Source of the DNA: Pictodentalium vernedei | Taxonomy: Eukaryota > Mollusca > Scaphopoda > Dentaliida > Dentaliidae | Assembly (NCBI GenBank): GCA_031216915.1 | Contig: CM062289.1 | Location: 446,548,910-446,612,909, forward strand | Length of the DNA: 64,000 nucleotides | Direction of reading: 5' to 3' | In this document: piece by piece, positions 53,636 through 64,000 of the stretch | How positions within the stretch are numbered: the first letter of the stretch is position 1 | Layout: every line of letters begins with the position of its first letter | The notes under the pieces: model-generated | Seen by the model: only the letters and a program-made list of their open reading frames with translations | Database searches by the model: none | Told to the model about the DNA's origin: nothing | Position numbers and translations under genes: made by a program

Positions 53636-54107
53636 TTTAGCCTTAAATTCATCCCCCAAACTTTCTTGTAGATCTGGCACTTGAACCATTTATATCTTGA
53701 CAGAACTTAATGAACTGACAAACTATTTTTATTCTTGTCTAGTTTCACCCTATGAACCAGTCAAAAACTTGCAGCCATCTTTGTCCAATAATTTGTGTGA
53801 TATCCCTGGTGACCTGGTTACCATGGGTGATTGAGCTTTCATTCTTGCTGCTCCTTAGTTATAATAAAAACAGCTGCCCAAGCATTTCAAAAGACCTTAG
53901 AGTCAGAATTGATTTAAAACATATCTTTTTAAGGCTGCCTTCGGGATTACAACTGATGTATAATAGTGGAAATATTTTATTCTGTGTGTAAACTGATATT
54001 CATGTTGTATGACAATATTACTTTGTTCTCATATAAGACTTTGTAATGCCTATGGGTACCTTGATGGATATTCAGCTTTAACCCTTAGGTCCACAGATTA
54101 ATTTTCA
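53636..54107. other. Non-coding stretch
   Basis: No gene assigned. The 79-residue frame at 53752-53991 has no domain and no splice context. Confidence 0.4.
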
Positions 54108-54356
54108 TTAACCCTTTACCCAATGCAGACGATATCAAAATTTATTATTTTAAATATCATTTTTTTAAATTTTTCACAAAATTTTAACAAAACCTTATCA
54201 TGTGACCCCTCGTTGGAACGAGCTCGACAAGCTCGTTCCAATGAGGGGTCACATGATACGGTTTTGTTGAAATTTTTTGAAAAATAATATTTTTTCAACT
54301 GCTGAATTTGCATATTATACGGGCGGATGCGGGCAATTCGTTGGGTAAAGGGTTAA
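54108..54356. mobile_element. piggyBac-like MITE, family B (B2)
   Basis: TTAACCCTTTACCCAATGCAG to ...CAATTCGTTGGGTAAAGGGTTAA, with the CCTTATCATGTGACCCCTCG palindrome around GAGCTCGACAAGCTC. It is about 249 bp and very close to B1. Confidence 0.85.
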
Positions 54357-55508
54357 TAACTACCATACAGGGATTCTTTTGGGTGTCTACTGGGGCAAAA
54401 TATGGGACCCTTTTCCAATGGCATTTTTTCCAATTCAAACCAAACTTTTCCCAATCTCAGTCCTCATCCAAATAAAAGTTTAATTCTTTTTGACTCTTTG
54501 AGACCCAATTTTGACTTTCAGCATTTTTTACAGCAACAAAACTAGAACTATCACTGAAGGTGATTAATACCTCCATTTCTGGTTTACTAGAAAGTACCTC
54601 TGAATGTTGGGGTTGAAGAACCAATAAGTCCAAGGTAGATAACTTGGTTAAAAATGTCGTAATTTAGGAATATGCGTATGCCCATGTTTGAGAAGTTTTA
54701 TTGAAATCGGTTCAATAATGTAGGAGGAGTTGTGCCCAAAAGAATCTCATTTGAAAATCCATAATAAATCTAAGTTCAGGGGAGATAACTTGGGTTAAAT
54801 TTGTCGCAGATGAAAAAATTTATAATATGCGCATGCTCACTTGCTAGTCATAATGTTTGAAAAGTTTCATCAAAATCGGTTCAATAATTTAGAAGGAGTT
54901 GCACAACCACCTCCATTTCTGGCTTACTAGAAAGAATGTTGAGGTTGAAAAACCAATAAGTCCAAGTTCATGGTACATAACTTGGTTAAAAATGTCGCAA
55001 TTTTTGAATATGAGTATGGCCACTTGTTAGTCATGTTTGAGGAGTTTCATTGAAATCGGTTCAATAATGTATGAGAAGGTACGCACACAAGAATCTCAAC
55101 TGAAAATCCATTATAAATCTACGTTCAGGGGAGATAACCTGGTTAAAATTGTTGCAGATACAAAATTTTGCAATATGCGCATGTTCACTTGCAAGTCATA
55201 ATGTTTGAGAAATTTCATCGAAATCGGTTAATTAATGAAGGAATTGCGCACACAAGAATCTCATTTGAAAAAAAATCATAATAAATAAGTGCAGGGGAGA
55301 TAACCTGGTTAAATTTGTCGCAGAAGAAAAATTTTAGAATACGCACATGCTCACTAGCTAGTGATAATGTTTGAGAAGTTTCATCAAAATCGGTTCAATA
55401 ATTTCGAAGGAGTTGAACACATAAGAATCTCAGTTGAAAATCCATAATAAATCTAAGTTCAGGGGAGATAACCTGGTTAATATTGTCACAGATGAAAACT
55501 TTTAGAAT

Positions 55509-58500
55509 GTTAAAAAATTTATAGTAATTTATATATTTTTTATACTTACCAATGACCCAGACATAGCTGGTGCTAACTCTTAAAATATAGGGCCAAACAC
55601 AAATTTTGCCCCCCAATCCCCAAAATTTGCATCTAAAACTAAAGAAAACATGTCCTGAGAGGCCCTCCACACTTCGCCCCTACTGCGCATGCGCAGTGTC
55701 AAGGACGTTCCGAAATTGGCGCCATTAATCATTCTAATAACCAGTGCCTGGTAAGCGCTATGTACTCAGTGGGGAGGCAAGAGTTCCCAACTCCTGGGAG
55801 GGCCATCCCCGTCTGGGTCATTGGTAAGTATAAAAAATATATAAATTACTATAAATTTTTTAACATTTTTATACTGTACCAATGACCCAGACATAGCTGA
55901 ATAGTAAAAAGGCTGGAGGGCCAAGGACATAGAGCAAAATGGAATACGCTCAATAAAATAAAATAGAGTCATCCCCTGTAGGGAAAAGAAGTAATAGGCC
56001 TTACATGTATCTTTCTTATTTATGATAAAATAGAAAAATACAACACCTTCCAAAAATTGAGCTTCATACATCCATGTACTCTATTAATATCCAATAATCC
56101 TTATACTAATAATTTTTAAAGTAAGCCAATAATAAAGTAAGTCTAGAGAATAGAGACTCTTATACTCCTAAAAGTGTGTGAGAATTGCATAATCATGTCC
56201 GTTGACATATGCAATATTCAAAAGCTATACTTTAAAAACTAAGACTTGAATGAATTTTATAAACTTAAACTTCTCACTAAACAACCATCCCAATAACAGC
56301 TCAGAATTACTAACTCCGGAGGAGGTATCCCCTTGTTTTCATAGTAAAAACAGGTGACCCAAGGGAACACCCTCCCCCCCCCCCCTTTTTCTTGCCCTGG
56401 GTCAAATAGCCCAGAGCGAAGAGGGGAGCCAAACGGAGACACTGCCGAAACAGACAGCCTACCTAGCTGTAGTAGCAACTGTTAAGTGAATGACATTCTG
56501 AGCAGTAGATAATAGACCTAACAATAGAGGCCTCCAGAAATGGACTCGATATTTCTGAGATAAAATTCATGAATGGATGGCTGAGCGCAATGAGCAGCCT
56601 TCAAAAATCTATAATAGCAACACTATTAATGTAAGCCCAAGAAGTAGAAGAACTCTTACTTCATGAGCCGAAATCTTAAGCACAACTGCTAAGCCAATGA
56701 TATACCATAAGCAGTACGCTAGTTAATAGAATCCATTAACAATAAAATGGAGCGTAACGTCCTTCTACTAGACATCAAAGACAGAAGAAGCTTACGCCCT
56801 TGTAATAAACAGATATCTGTTTATAAATACATAAACTGTACCCGGAAAGAGTAAAGGCCTATGCCCATACGAAGACGGAAGGACCTTAAAATAATAGGTT
56901 CCGGATAATAGGAGCCTAACTCTTATGCAACAATCCAACCTAAATAGTAACAGAAGTATTGATTCCGAAACTATGAAAGTGAAAATCATCCATCGATAGT
57001 GCATGAAACTCACTGACTCTACAGTAAAAGAGAAACCAACAGAATTACTGTCTAAAAGGTCAGAATTTGAAAACTACTGTTTCCAGAGGCTCAAATGATT
57101 ACTTAGCTAAATAAGAACCTGAAGTTAAAATCCGTATAGGAATTTAATCTAAAGATTCTAAGTCTATTTATCAAAAAGTTACTAACTGACTTAGATAAAG
57201 AGACAAAAGACTCAATTGTAAACTATCGTAGAGTGCATAGGTATGAGGTAACATAAACCTATAACCTAAATAACAACAGGCTGCAGTAGATCTTGTGAAA
57301 CAAGTATACTAAAAAATAGCAATGAGTAGTATGGAGGGATCAACCATATGAACATAATGATCCCTACACCACGACGGAAGAGCCTCCACTTTAGTCGCAT
57401 ACAATAGCGAAGAAGAGGATCTCCTATAGTAAGAAATCGCGTCCAAAGCTCGTCCAGTACAGTGCTTACAATGCAATACGGACCACACAACGGAATACAT
57501 GAAGGTTGCGACCTTGCTGGTTGTGATAAAGATGGCACGATTTACCCAGTGAAAAAAGATCCTCACATAGAGGAAGATTTCACGTTAAGATCCACAGTAG
57601 ACAAGAGAGTAAATTACTCATGATCTCTGTGAAGATAGAGATGCTATCAACAGAAATGTATTGTGATTGTTTATCTTAGCAATACCTGCTAAAACAACAG
57701 CGCCGGAGGATACGCGTATCCTATCATTCCGTCCTATAGATCAATAGAGCGTTAACAGTATTAGCTCAGAGATCTGGACAAGCCAACACATACGTCTGCA
57801 ATTGATTAGCAAGCTGTGTCATGAATAAAACATCATTGGGCGCTCCCATAGATAGCAAATCTGATTGAATACTTGTTTGTTGAGAGTCCATTCTGACAGC
57901 AACAAGCGACCCGTAAGAGAACGGGAGTGCGATAAAACAATCAGACGACCCAGAATATGACGGACCAAAACTGAACTTGGTGTACTATAACCAACAGACG
58001 GATTCTTTCCATTAAATTGAATAACGGAAACGAAAGAGTGCCTCCCTGGTTCCGGAGATACGCCACTACTGTCAAATTAAAGGACAGGAATTTGGGCATG
58101 CGTTTCTGAATAATGTTCATGCAATGACATAAAGCAAGCCTAAAAAACATTATTCCGCGGAAGTTAAACTGATAGCTAAAAGACTGCGGAACCCAAAGAC
58201 CCTGGCACTTCGAATCCGTAGGGATCAGAATATATCCCAATCTGTTTGACTGGCAACCGTCATAACAGCCACACTCGGGTCCGGCAACTGCGGCGTCACT
58301 CTCTGAGTCAACCACCGAATGTTTGCCCCAGTCTGAATCTCTTGTAACACTAGATAGACAAGAGAATGTATAAATCAAGCAATTCATGGATTGCCGGAAA
58401 GTTGCCGTCGAAGAGAAGCTCCTCCGAGAACGAAGCGACTCTGAGAGAGTTCTTAACCTACTATCCACGCGTGGATGTAGCTAGGGCTGCATCACGTCTA

Positions 58501-61500
58501 ACCAACTCCAATCAGCCACTGAAGGGCGGAGTTATACGTGAACAAACTACTGCCCTCAAAAGAAATTACATAGAGAATAATATCCCGTAAATCTTTTCTT
58601 GAAGACGTAATGATAACGCCTCAGTAAGGCGGATTACGTATAATAAAGCGTCTAAGTTAAGTCTACTATACATAATGTCGTTCCCAACATTGAAATTGGA
58701 AAAGACATAAACGGCGAAAAAGAATATATGCAGTCTTTAATCACACCGTCTAGACGCATATGAACTCTCGGTATGCCCTGCTCTGCCAAAATAAACTATA
58801 TGTAAAAAAGATAAAATGGCAGAAATGAGCCACGCGGACAAGAAACTAAACTATCATGCTTAGTAGCAGGCTTGTATATATATAAATATATAGCGTCGAA
58901 AAATAAAACACATGTTGTAATGACAATATTGGACTGCGTCGGTAAGTCAGGGACAAAGTCCCTGTACCGATCGAAAAATCCGAGTCCAATGACGCTATAA
59001 GTCTCTTATCCAAGATCGCAGCAATGAAGTCCGAAAAATAATCACTGGAAGAAATGCCAGAAGATATGAAAGGCATCTTCCGATACTACTAAAGGGAAAA
59101 CTCGAAATCTTTCGAATCCCTTTCGCCATCCTGTCGGACCCTATAAAGCGTTCGGTCGTCCGTAGCTTGATGCAACCGCGGACCGCACCGACCCAGCGCC
59201 GTCGGATAATTCCTGATTCGACCGAGAAACCGTCAATTGCTGGGATGCTGCGAAACAACTGTGCTAACTCGGATAGCACGTCCGTCACTGAGGCCTGAGG
59301 AGCAGCGGTCTTACGATGCATTGCCGCAGGAAGCTCCGAGATCGTTACCCCGTGCATACTTCCAATATGCGAGCGAACGGAGTGTATAGGCCTCGTGTCC
59401 CTTGGCTACCGGATGTCGCGACCTATTCGCTGTGGAATCACTGAATGCCGAAACAGATCGGATACTCGAGGTCACGTAGCCAATGTGCGGTCGTGTGCCC
59501 TGCTGTGAGGATGAGGAAGCATTAAAGACAGTCTCTCGGACTGTCAATATAACGGAGCGTCCCGAGCAACGGACATATGCTCCGAATGTAAAATATCTGA
59601 ACCACAACATGCGGTCCCCTATGTTGTTGGCTTCCTCCGATCTGTCCTCAATCTGCCGTCACTGGGTGAGTACTAAAGTAATTAAAGTGCTCGCATCACC
59701 CAAATCTCCTTCCTAGACCGCAACGGACGAACCCGGCAGCCGAACCATTCGATGAATGTACGCTACACCGGGTGAGCTAGCGAATGTCACTCCGTAAGCG
59801 ATAGACATATTCCATGAGCACTTATTGCCGCTAACTCTTATTAACTATGACGACAGAGGCACACTTTTGAAAGACATCTCCATAACTCTTCGAACAAGAA
59901 ACCAGAAATGCTTGGATAGCAAGCATAAAATAATAATATATATAGCGTCGTTCAATAATTCGAAAGTTTGTGTGACATTATTGGACTATGTCGGAACTGA
60001 GGGACGATGTCCCTGAACCGAACCAAAAATTTCTAAGTCCACCGACGCTATCAGTTTCTTATCCGGCATCGCAGCATATGTTGTTTCGAAAGGGAAAGCT
60101 TGAAATCCACCGAATCCCTTTCGGTATCCCGTCGGACCGGATGAAACTTTCGGACGTCCGTACCCGCTTCCGCGGAGCGTCCCGACCCAGCATCGTCGGA
60201 TAAAATATATGCGACAGATTCAGTTGATGCTGGGATGCTGCGATAAACTGTGCTATTAAGGAAAGCACGTCCGTTCCCGAGGCCTGTGCAGTAGCGGACT
60301 TACGATGCATTGCCGCTGGAAGCTCCGTGTACGTTGACTCCCGCACACTTCCTATGCGAACGTCCGGAGTCTGCAGGCCTCGAGTCCCCGGCTACCGACC
60401 CAGCGCTGTCGGATAATTCTCGATCCGACACCGTTTCTGTCGGCTGCTGGGATGCTGCGATAAGCTGTGCTATGTGCACAAGAATGTCCGGCGTCGAGAC
60501 CTGCGGAGGCGCAGTCTATCGCTGCTTCGCCGAGGGCAGCTCCGCATCAGATGGCTCCCGCATACTTTTCCTATGCGAACGTCCGGAGTCCATCGGTCTC
60601 GAATCCCTGGCTGCCGGATGGAGTGACCTGGTCGCCGAAGAATCCTTGATCGGCGAAGCTGGTAATATATCGGCGGTCACGCAGCCAAGGTGCGGTCGTG
60701 TGCGCTGACGAGAAGAGGAAGCCTTAGCAGTCACAGCGGACTGCCTATACAACGGAGCATCCCGAGCGACGGACGTATGCTCCGCTAACGACACATTTGT
60801 ACCACAACGTCTGGGACCAGATGTTGTTGAACGAGAGAGGGGCCTCTCTCGCTTGCCATCCGGATGGACCGGAACGAGCTATGAACCGGACTAAAAGGCT
60901 TCCTCCGTTCTCCCTCCGATCCGCCGTCACTGGGTGTGCATTAAGTTAATTTTATAGTGCTCGCATCACCCCAAAATTCCTTCTAGACCGCAACGGACGA
61001 ACCCGGCTGCCGAACCATTCGGTGAATGGACGCTACACCGGGCGAGCTAGCGGACGTCAAAGGCTGTCGAACCTACTAGGGTCCTCTTAGGCAATTGGCG
61101 TATTACATGAGCACTTTTCCGCTAGCCCTTCATTAATTGTGACGACGGAGGCACACTGTTGGAAGACATCACAGATACATCACCCTAATCTTGATCGTCT
61201 GAAATAGAAATTGATAAAGTAGAGTGACCCTGCGGGGAAAGGACCGGAGTGTCCAAATCCCCAACAACATACCGTGACATACGCTTCCCATATTGTCATC
61301 GAAATCATACGATACAGAACAGGAGTTAATGCGAGTACACTGACCACATATAGAATGATAATAAGGTCAGAGGAAGACTTCCTCTTAAAACAATTGATCA
61401 ATATCCTTTCAATGTGAAAAGAAAACAAGTCCTGGTACTCGCACTAACCCCTGGCAATCAAAATACATAATAATAATATGATCCATTAATATAGAAAAAA

Positions 61501-62507
61501 TAATTGAAATCAAAATATTTTGAAAAAATATTTTTTCAGAACAGCCCAAGTTTCTGAAAAGTAACGTTGAGCCCCAATGGATCCCAAGCCTAAGTGTGGA
61601 CAAAAATTTTTAAAATATTTTAAACAATTTATTCAACACTTACGAACAATAATAATGTATCTAGTTATGATTAAAATAACATAAAGATATTATTATTTAG
61701 AAATCCCCCCCTCACACAGAGGGCTGTTGTAAATGTAAACAATGAGTGTAAAAACACTAAAATAAGACTCCAGGCACCCAGGCCCGAAATCAGTTACCAA
61801 AAATACACCATCTGATGCAAAACAGAGACTTCCAGGGAAGAAACTGCAGAACATCAGATGGTAGATGCAGAACACAACGCCTAACCACCCGTAGGTGAAG
61901 ACGTAAACATGGGGAAAGAACAGAATTCATTCTGTTATTCAGCTAAAACTCCCAAGAAATTTTAGTAATAATAATTACAGAAATTATGCCAAAAGCATGG
62001 GAGAATAGCAAGGGGGAACTTAAAGGACAGGGAGAGAGGAAAAACACTTGAAAAAACAGTGTAACTAAATAATCAGAATGACAACAAAATGGCTGCTGCC
62101 TTGAAAATAGGTAACTTAACATAATTTCATTAAAAAATTTTAAGTTACAGCCCTGATAATATTCTGTCACACATTCTTTTCCTCTCCTCCTTTTCTATCC
62201 TCCTTAGAATCACCATTTCACTAATATTTATGTGTCTGGCATCATTTAAACTGAGATTTAAAAGCACAAAGATCAGTCAGATGTTAACTGATGAAGGGCC
62301 AAACTTAGAATGATTAATGGCGCCAATTTCGGAACGTCCTTGACACTGCGCATGCGCAGTAGGGGCGAAGTGTGGAGGGCCTCTCAGGACATGTTTTCTT
62401 TAGTTTTAGATGCAAATTTTGGGGATTGGGGGGCAAAATTTGTGTTTGGCCCTATATTTTAAGAGTTAGCACCAGCTATGTCTGGGTCATTGGTACAGTA
62501 TAAAAAT
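55509..62507 (-). mobile_element. DIRS retrotransposon copy 4, recently moved but broken
   Basis: 6,999 bp, complete end to end. The two inverted terminal repeats (about 55548-55735 and 62308-62487) are identical by eye, which argues for a recent insertion. The internal complementary region is at 55811-55897. Parts on the minus strand, from the right: terminal repeat and leader, gag-like blocks (about 58890-61200), reverse transcriptase/RNase H region (about 57650-58600), recombinase region (about 56480-57650). All frames are broken by dozens of lesions. It belongs to the lineage of copies 2 and 3 and is closest to copy 2. Confidence 0.9.
60398..60850 (-). other. Patch in DIRS copy 4 matching the copy-1 lineage
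   Basis: Just after GGCTACCG at 60391-60398 the sequence changes from copy-2-like to a stretch much closer to copy 1 (32442-32900), including CCGCTAACGACAC against CCGCTAAAGACAC. It returns to copy-2-like sequence near 60850. As a result, part of the gag-like region is present a third time. Confidence 0.75.
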
Positions 62508-62664
62508 ATGAGCATGCTCACTTGCTAGTCATAATGTTTGAGAAGTTTCATAAAAATCGGTTCAATAATGTAGGAGGAGATGCACACACAAGTTGGAAAG
62601 GACAGACAGATGGACTTACAGGCCATCGACAATATAGCCCCCACTTCTCTGAAGTGGAGGTATA

Positions 62665-62810
62665 GTAAATGCCTCAACATTTACAGAGCAATATAAAATG
62701 GGCAGCTCATGGTTGTATGGGGACTTGAGGGTTAAACAACATTATTATTGTTGTTTTCAAGTATATTTTTTTATATTTAGTTTGAAAGCAGTGAAACAAG
62801 GCTTCAAGAT
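62665..62810. other. Non-coding stretch
   Basis: Nothing recognised. Confidence 0.4.
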
Positions 62811-63060
62811 TTAACCCTTTACCCAACGAATCGACGCATCTGCCCACGTGAAATGCAAATTCAGCAGCTGAAAAAATAATATTTTTACGAAAAATTTCAA
62901 CAAAACCATATCATGTGACCCCTCCTTGGAACGAGCTCGTTGAGCTCGTTCCAAAGAGGGGTCACATGATATGGTCTTGTTGAAAATGTTTTGAAAAAAT
63001 TTAAAAAATGATATTTAAAATAATAAATTTTGAAATCGTCTGCGTTGCGTAAAGGGTTAA
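62811..63060. mobile_element. piggyBac-like MITE, family B (B3)
   Basis: TTAACCCTTTACCCAACGAATC to ...CTGCGTTGCGTAAAGGGTTAA; 250 bp; ACCATATCATGTGACCCCTC palindrome around GAGCTCGTTGAGCTC. Confidence 0.85.
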
Positions 63061-63130
63061 ACGGTTTCATTAAAATATTTTAAAGTCTTTCTTGCTAATT
63101 ATTTTGTAGAATTTAGCAATGGAGCAGTGT

Positions 63131-63273
63131 TGGCTCCATCTAAGTTACGCAGTAAAAAGGGAGAGGGCATGCTTCTCTGTAAACTAGTATGCGTTAGTGA
63201 CATGTTGGCTCCATTTAAGCAGTAAGCGTGAGAAGGCATGCATCCATGTAAACTAGTATGCGTTAGTGACATG
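63131..63273. repeat. ~72-bp direct duplication
   Basis: GTTGGCTCCATCTAAG... GTAAACTAGTATGCGTTAG occurs at about 63130-63203 and again at about 63204-63274 with small differences. Confidence 0.7.
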
Positions 63274-63339
63274 TGTTGGTCAAATTTTCTTAAGTTACAA
63301 GTTAGCATGTGTCTTTACCAAGAAAGAGAGAAAACAAGC

Positions 63340-63955
63340 CAAGCCAAGACCAATACCGGGTCTGGAACTGCGTCGCTGCATGCAATTGAATCGGCAAACA
63401 GGAAGTGGCTGCACGGCAAATCTGAAAAGTGCATACACGATACAACTGATCATTATCAGGCTCCAGATGAAATATAAAATCAATCCCTTGCATAGAAGCC
63501 GAGAAAAGTTTGACAAAAAATTTCAATGTTCAGTGGGTACAGTAAAATTTCAAAGTACTGTCAAACAGGAAGTGGCTGCACGGCAGATCTGAAAATTGCT
63601 TACACGATACAACTCATCATTATGAAGCAGCAGACCAAATATAAAATCAATCCCTTGCATAGATGCCGAGAAAACCTTGACGGAAAATTTCAATGTTCAG
63701 TGGGTACAGTAAAATTTCAAAGTATTGGCAAACAGGAAGTGGCTGCACGGCAGATCTAAAAATTGCTAACACGATACAACTCATCATTATGAAGCAGCAG
63801 ACCAAATATAAAATCATTCCATTTCATAGAAGCCAAGAAAACTTTGATGGAAGAAGTGTTTCGGACAGACTGACGGACGGACGGAGTGGAGCGGTTATTA
63901 GACCTGCTCTGCCGCTGGCGACGCAGGTAAAAATCATTCAAATAATCTCTCACCA
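63340..63955. mobile_element. Repeat-core element with exact 167-bp period
   Basis: AACAGGAAGTGGCTGCACGG recurs at about 63399, 63566 and 63733. Each unit also has ACACGATACAACT, a CATAGAAGCCGAGAAAA stretch and TTTCAATGTTCAGTGGG. A (GACG)n run (63866-63883) and a GC-rich tail follow. The layout is that of the other repeat-core elements. Confidence 0.7.
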
Positions 63956-64000
63956 GTAAATGAACAAATGCTGATGCAAATGGGTTTGCCGCTATTGGTT

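Larger units (their letters stand above)
54540..62664. mobile_element. Repeat-core element split by DIRS copy 4
   Basis: The parts are 54540-55508 and 62508-62664. The core repeats have a period of about 160-170 bp, each with TTTGAGAAGTTTCATCAAAATCGGTTCAATAAT, a GGAGTTGC and AGGGGAGATAACCTGGTTAA. The tail is ...GGACAGACAGATGGAC followed by the hairpin CCCCACTTCTCTGAAGTGGAGG (62639-62660). The sequence before 55509 and after 62507 joins without loss (TTTAGAAT|ATGAGCATGC), so the DIRS insertion made no duplication. Confidence 0.75.

Noticed and set aside
53752-53991. Host exon on the plus strand
   Set aside because: Frame of 79 residues without recognisable domain, homology or splice sites.
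51898-64000. Further N-terminal CNOT11 exons
   Set aside because: Searched on the minus strand for the conserved N-terminal helical domain; nothing matched, so it is placed beyond the window.

Overview
The window is eukaryotic, intron-rich and AT-rich, and very dense in transposable elements. The mix (DIRS-type tyrosine-recombinase retrotransposons, elements with a tandem-repeat core followed by a (GACR)n tetranucleotide run, foldback MITEs) points to a marine invertebrate, most likely a bivalve mollusc. That placement is inference; no species can be named from the sequence.

One host gene can be recognised. Five exons on the minus strand (51781-51897, 47263-47316, 45904-46019, 37778-37940, 13313-13519) have correct splice sites and compatible phases, and together read as the middle of CNOT11, subunit 11 of the CCR4-NOT deadenylase complex. 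The N-terminal exons would lie beyond base 64000 and the last exons before base 1. Almost everything else lies in or around introns of this gene; the intron between the last two exons seen is about 24 kb.

Layout. 1-2000: a large inverted repeat carrying a short LINE insertion flanked by 188-bp direct repeats. 2.0-7.3 kb: old repeats (motif array, MITEs, a LINE RNase H fragment). 7.3-11.65 kb: an old, gutted DIRS. 13.0-13.5 kb: a piggyBac-like MITE just after a CNOT11 splice donor. 13.85-20.5 kb: about 6 kb of ~144-bp tandem repeats with higher-order structure. 21.6-35.5 kb: a DIRS element (copy 2) with a second DIRS (copy 1, 27389-34520) nested in it. Copy 1 looks whole. 35.5-37.5 kb: half a MITE with a hAT-like element inside. 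38.2-45.8 kb: another DIRS (copy 3), preceded by the same 401-bp foldback as copy 2. 45.9-53 kb: three CNOT11 exons among MITEs and repeat-core elements. 54.5-62.7 kb: a repeat-core element split by DIRS copy 4. 62.8-64 kb: a MITE and a 167-bp tandem array.

The most interesting signals come from the DIRS family. All five copies fit one plan: inverted terminal repeats plus an internal complementary region that is the exact complement of the two ends placed side by side. Copies 2-4 belong to a lineage with a tandem duplication in the gag-like region and decayed frames. Yet copy 4 has inverted terminal repeats that match each other completely, so a defective lineage seems to have moved recently, presumably using proteins from copy-1-like elements. 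Copy 4 also holds a patch that looks copied from the copy-1 lineage. The terminal repeats carry a perfect NRF-1-type palindrome and an E2F-like palindrome, a possible built-in bidirectional promoter.
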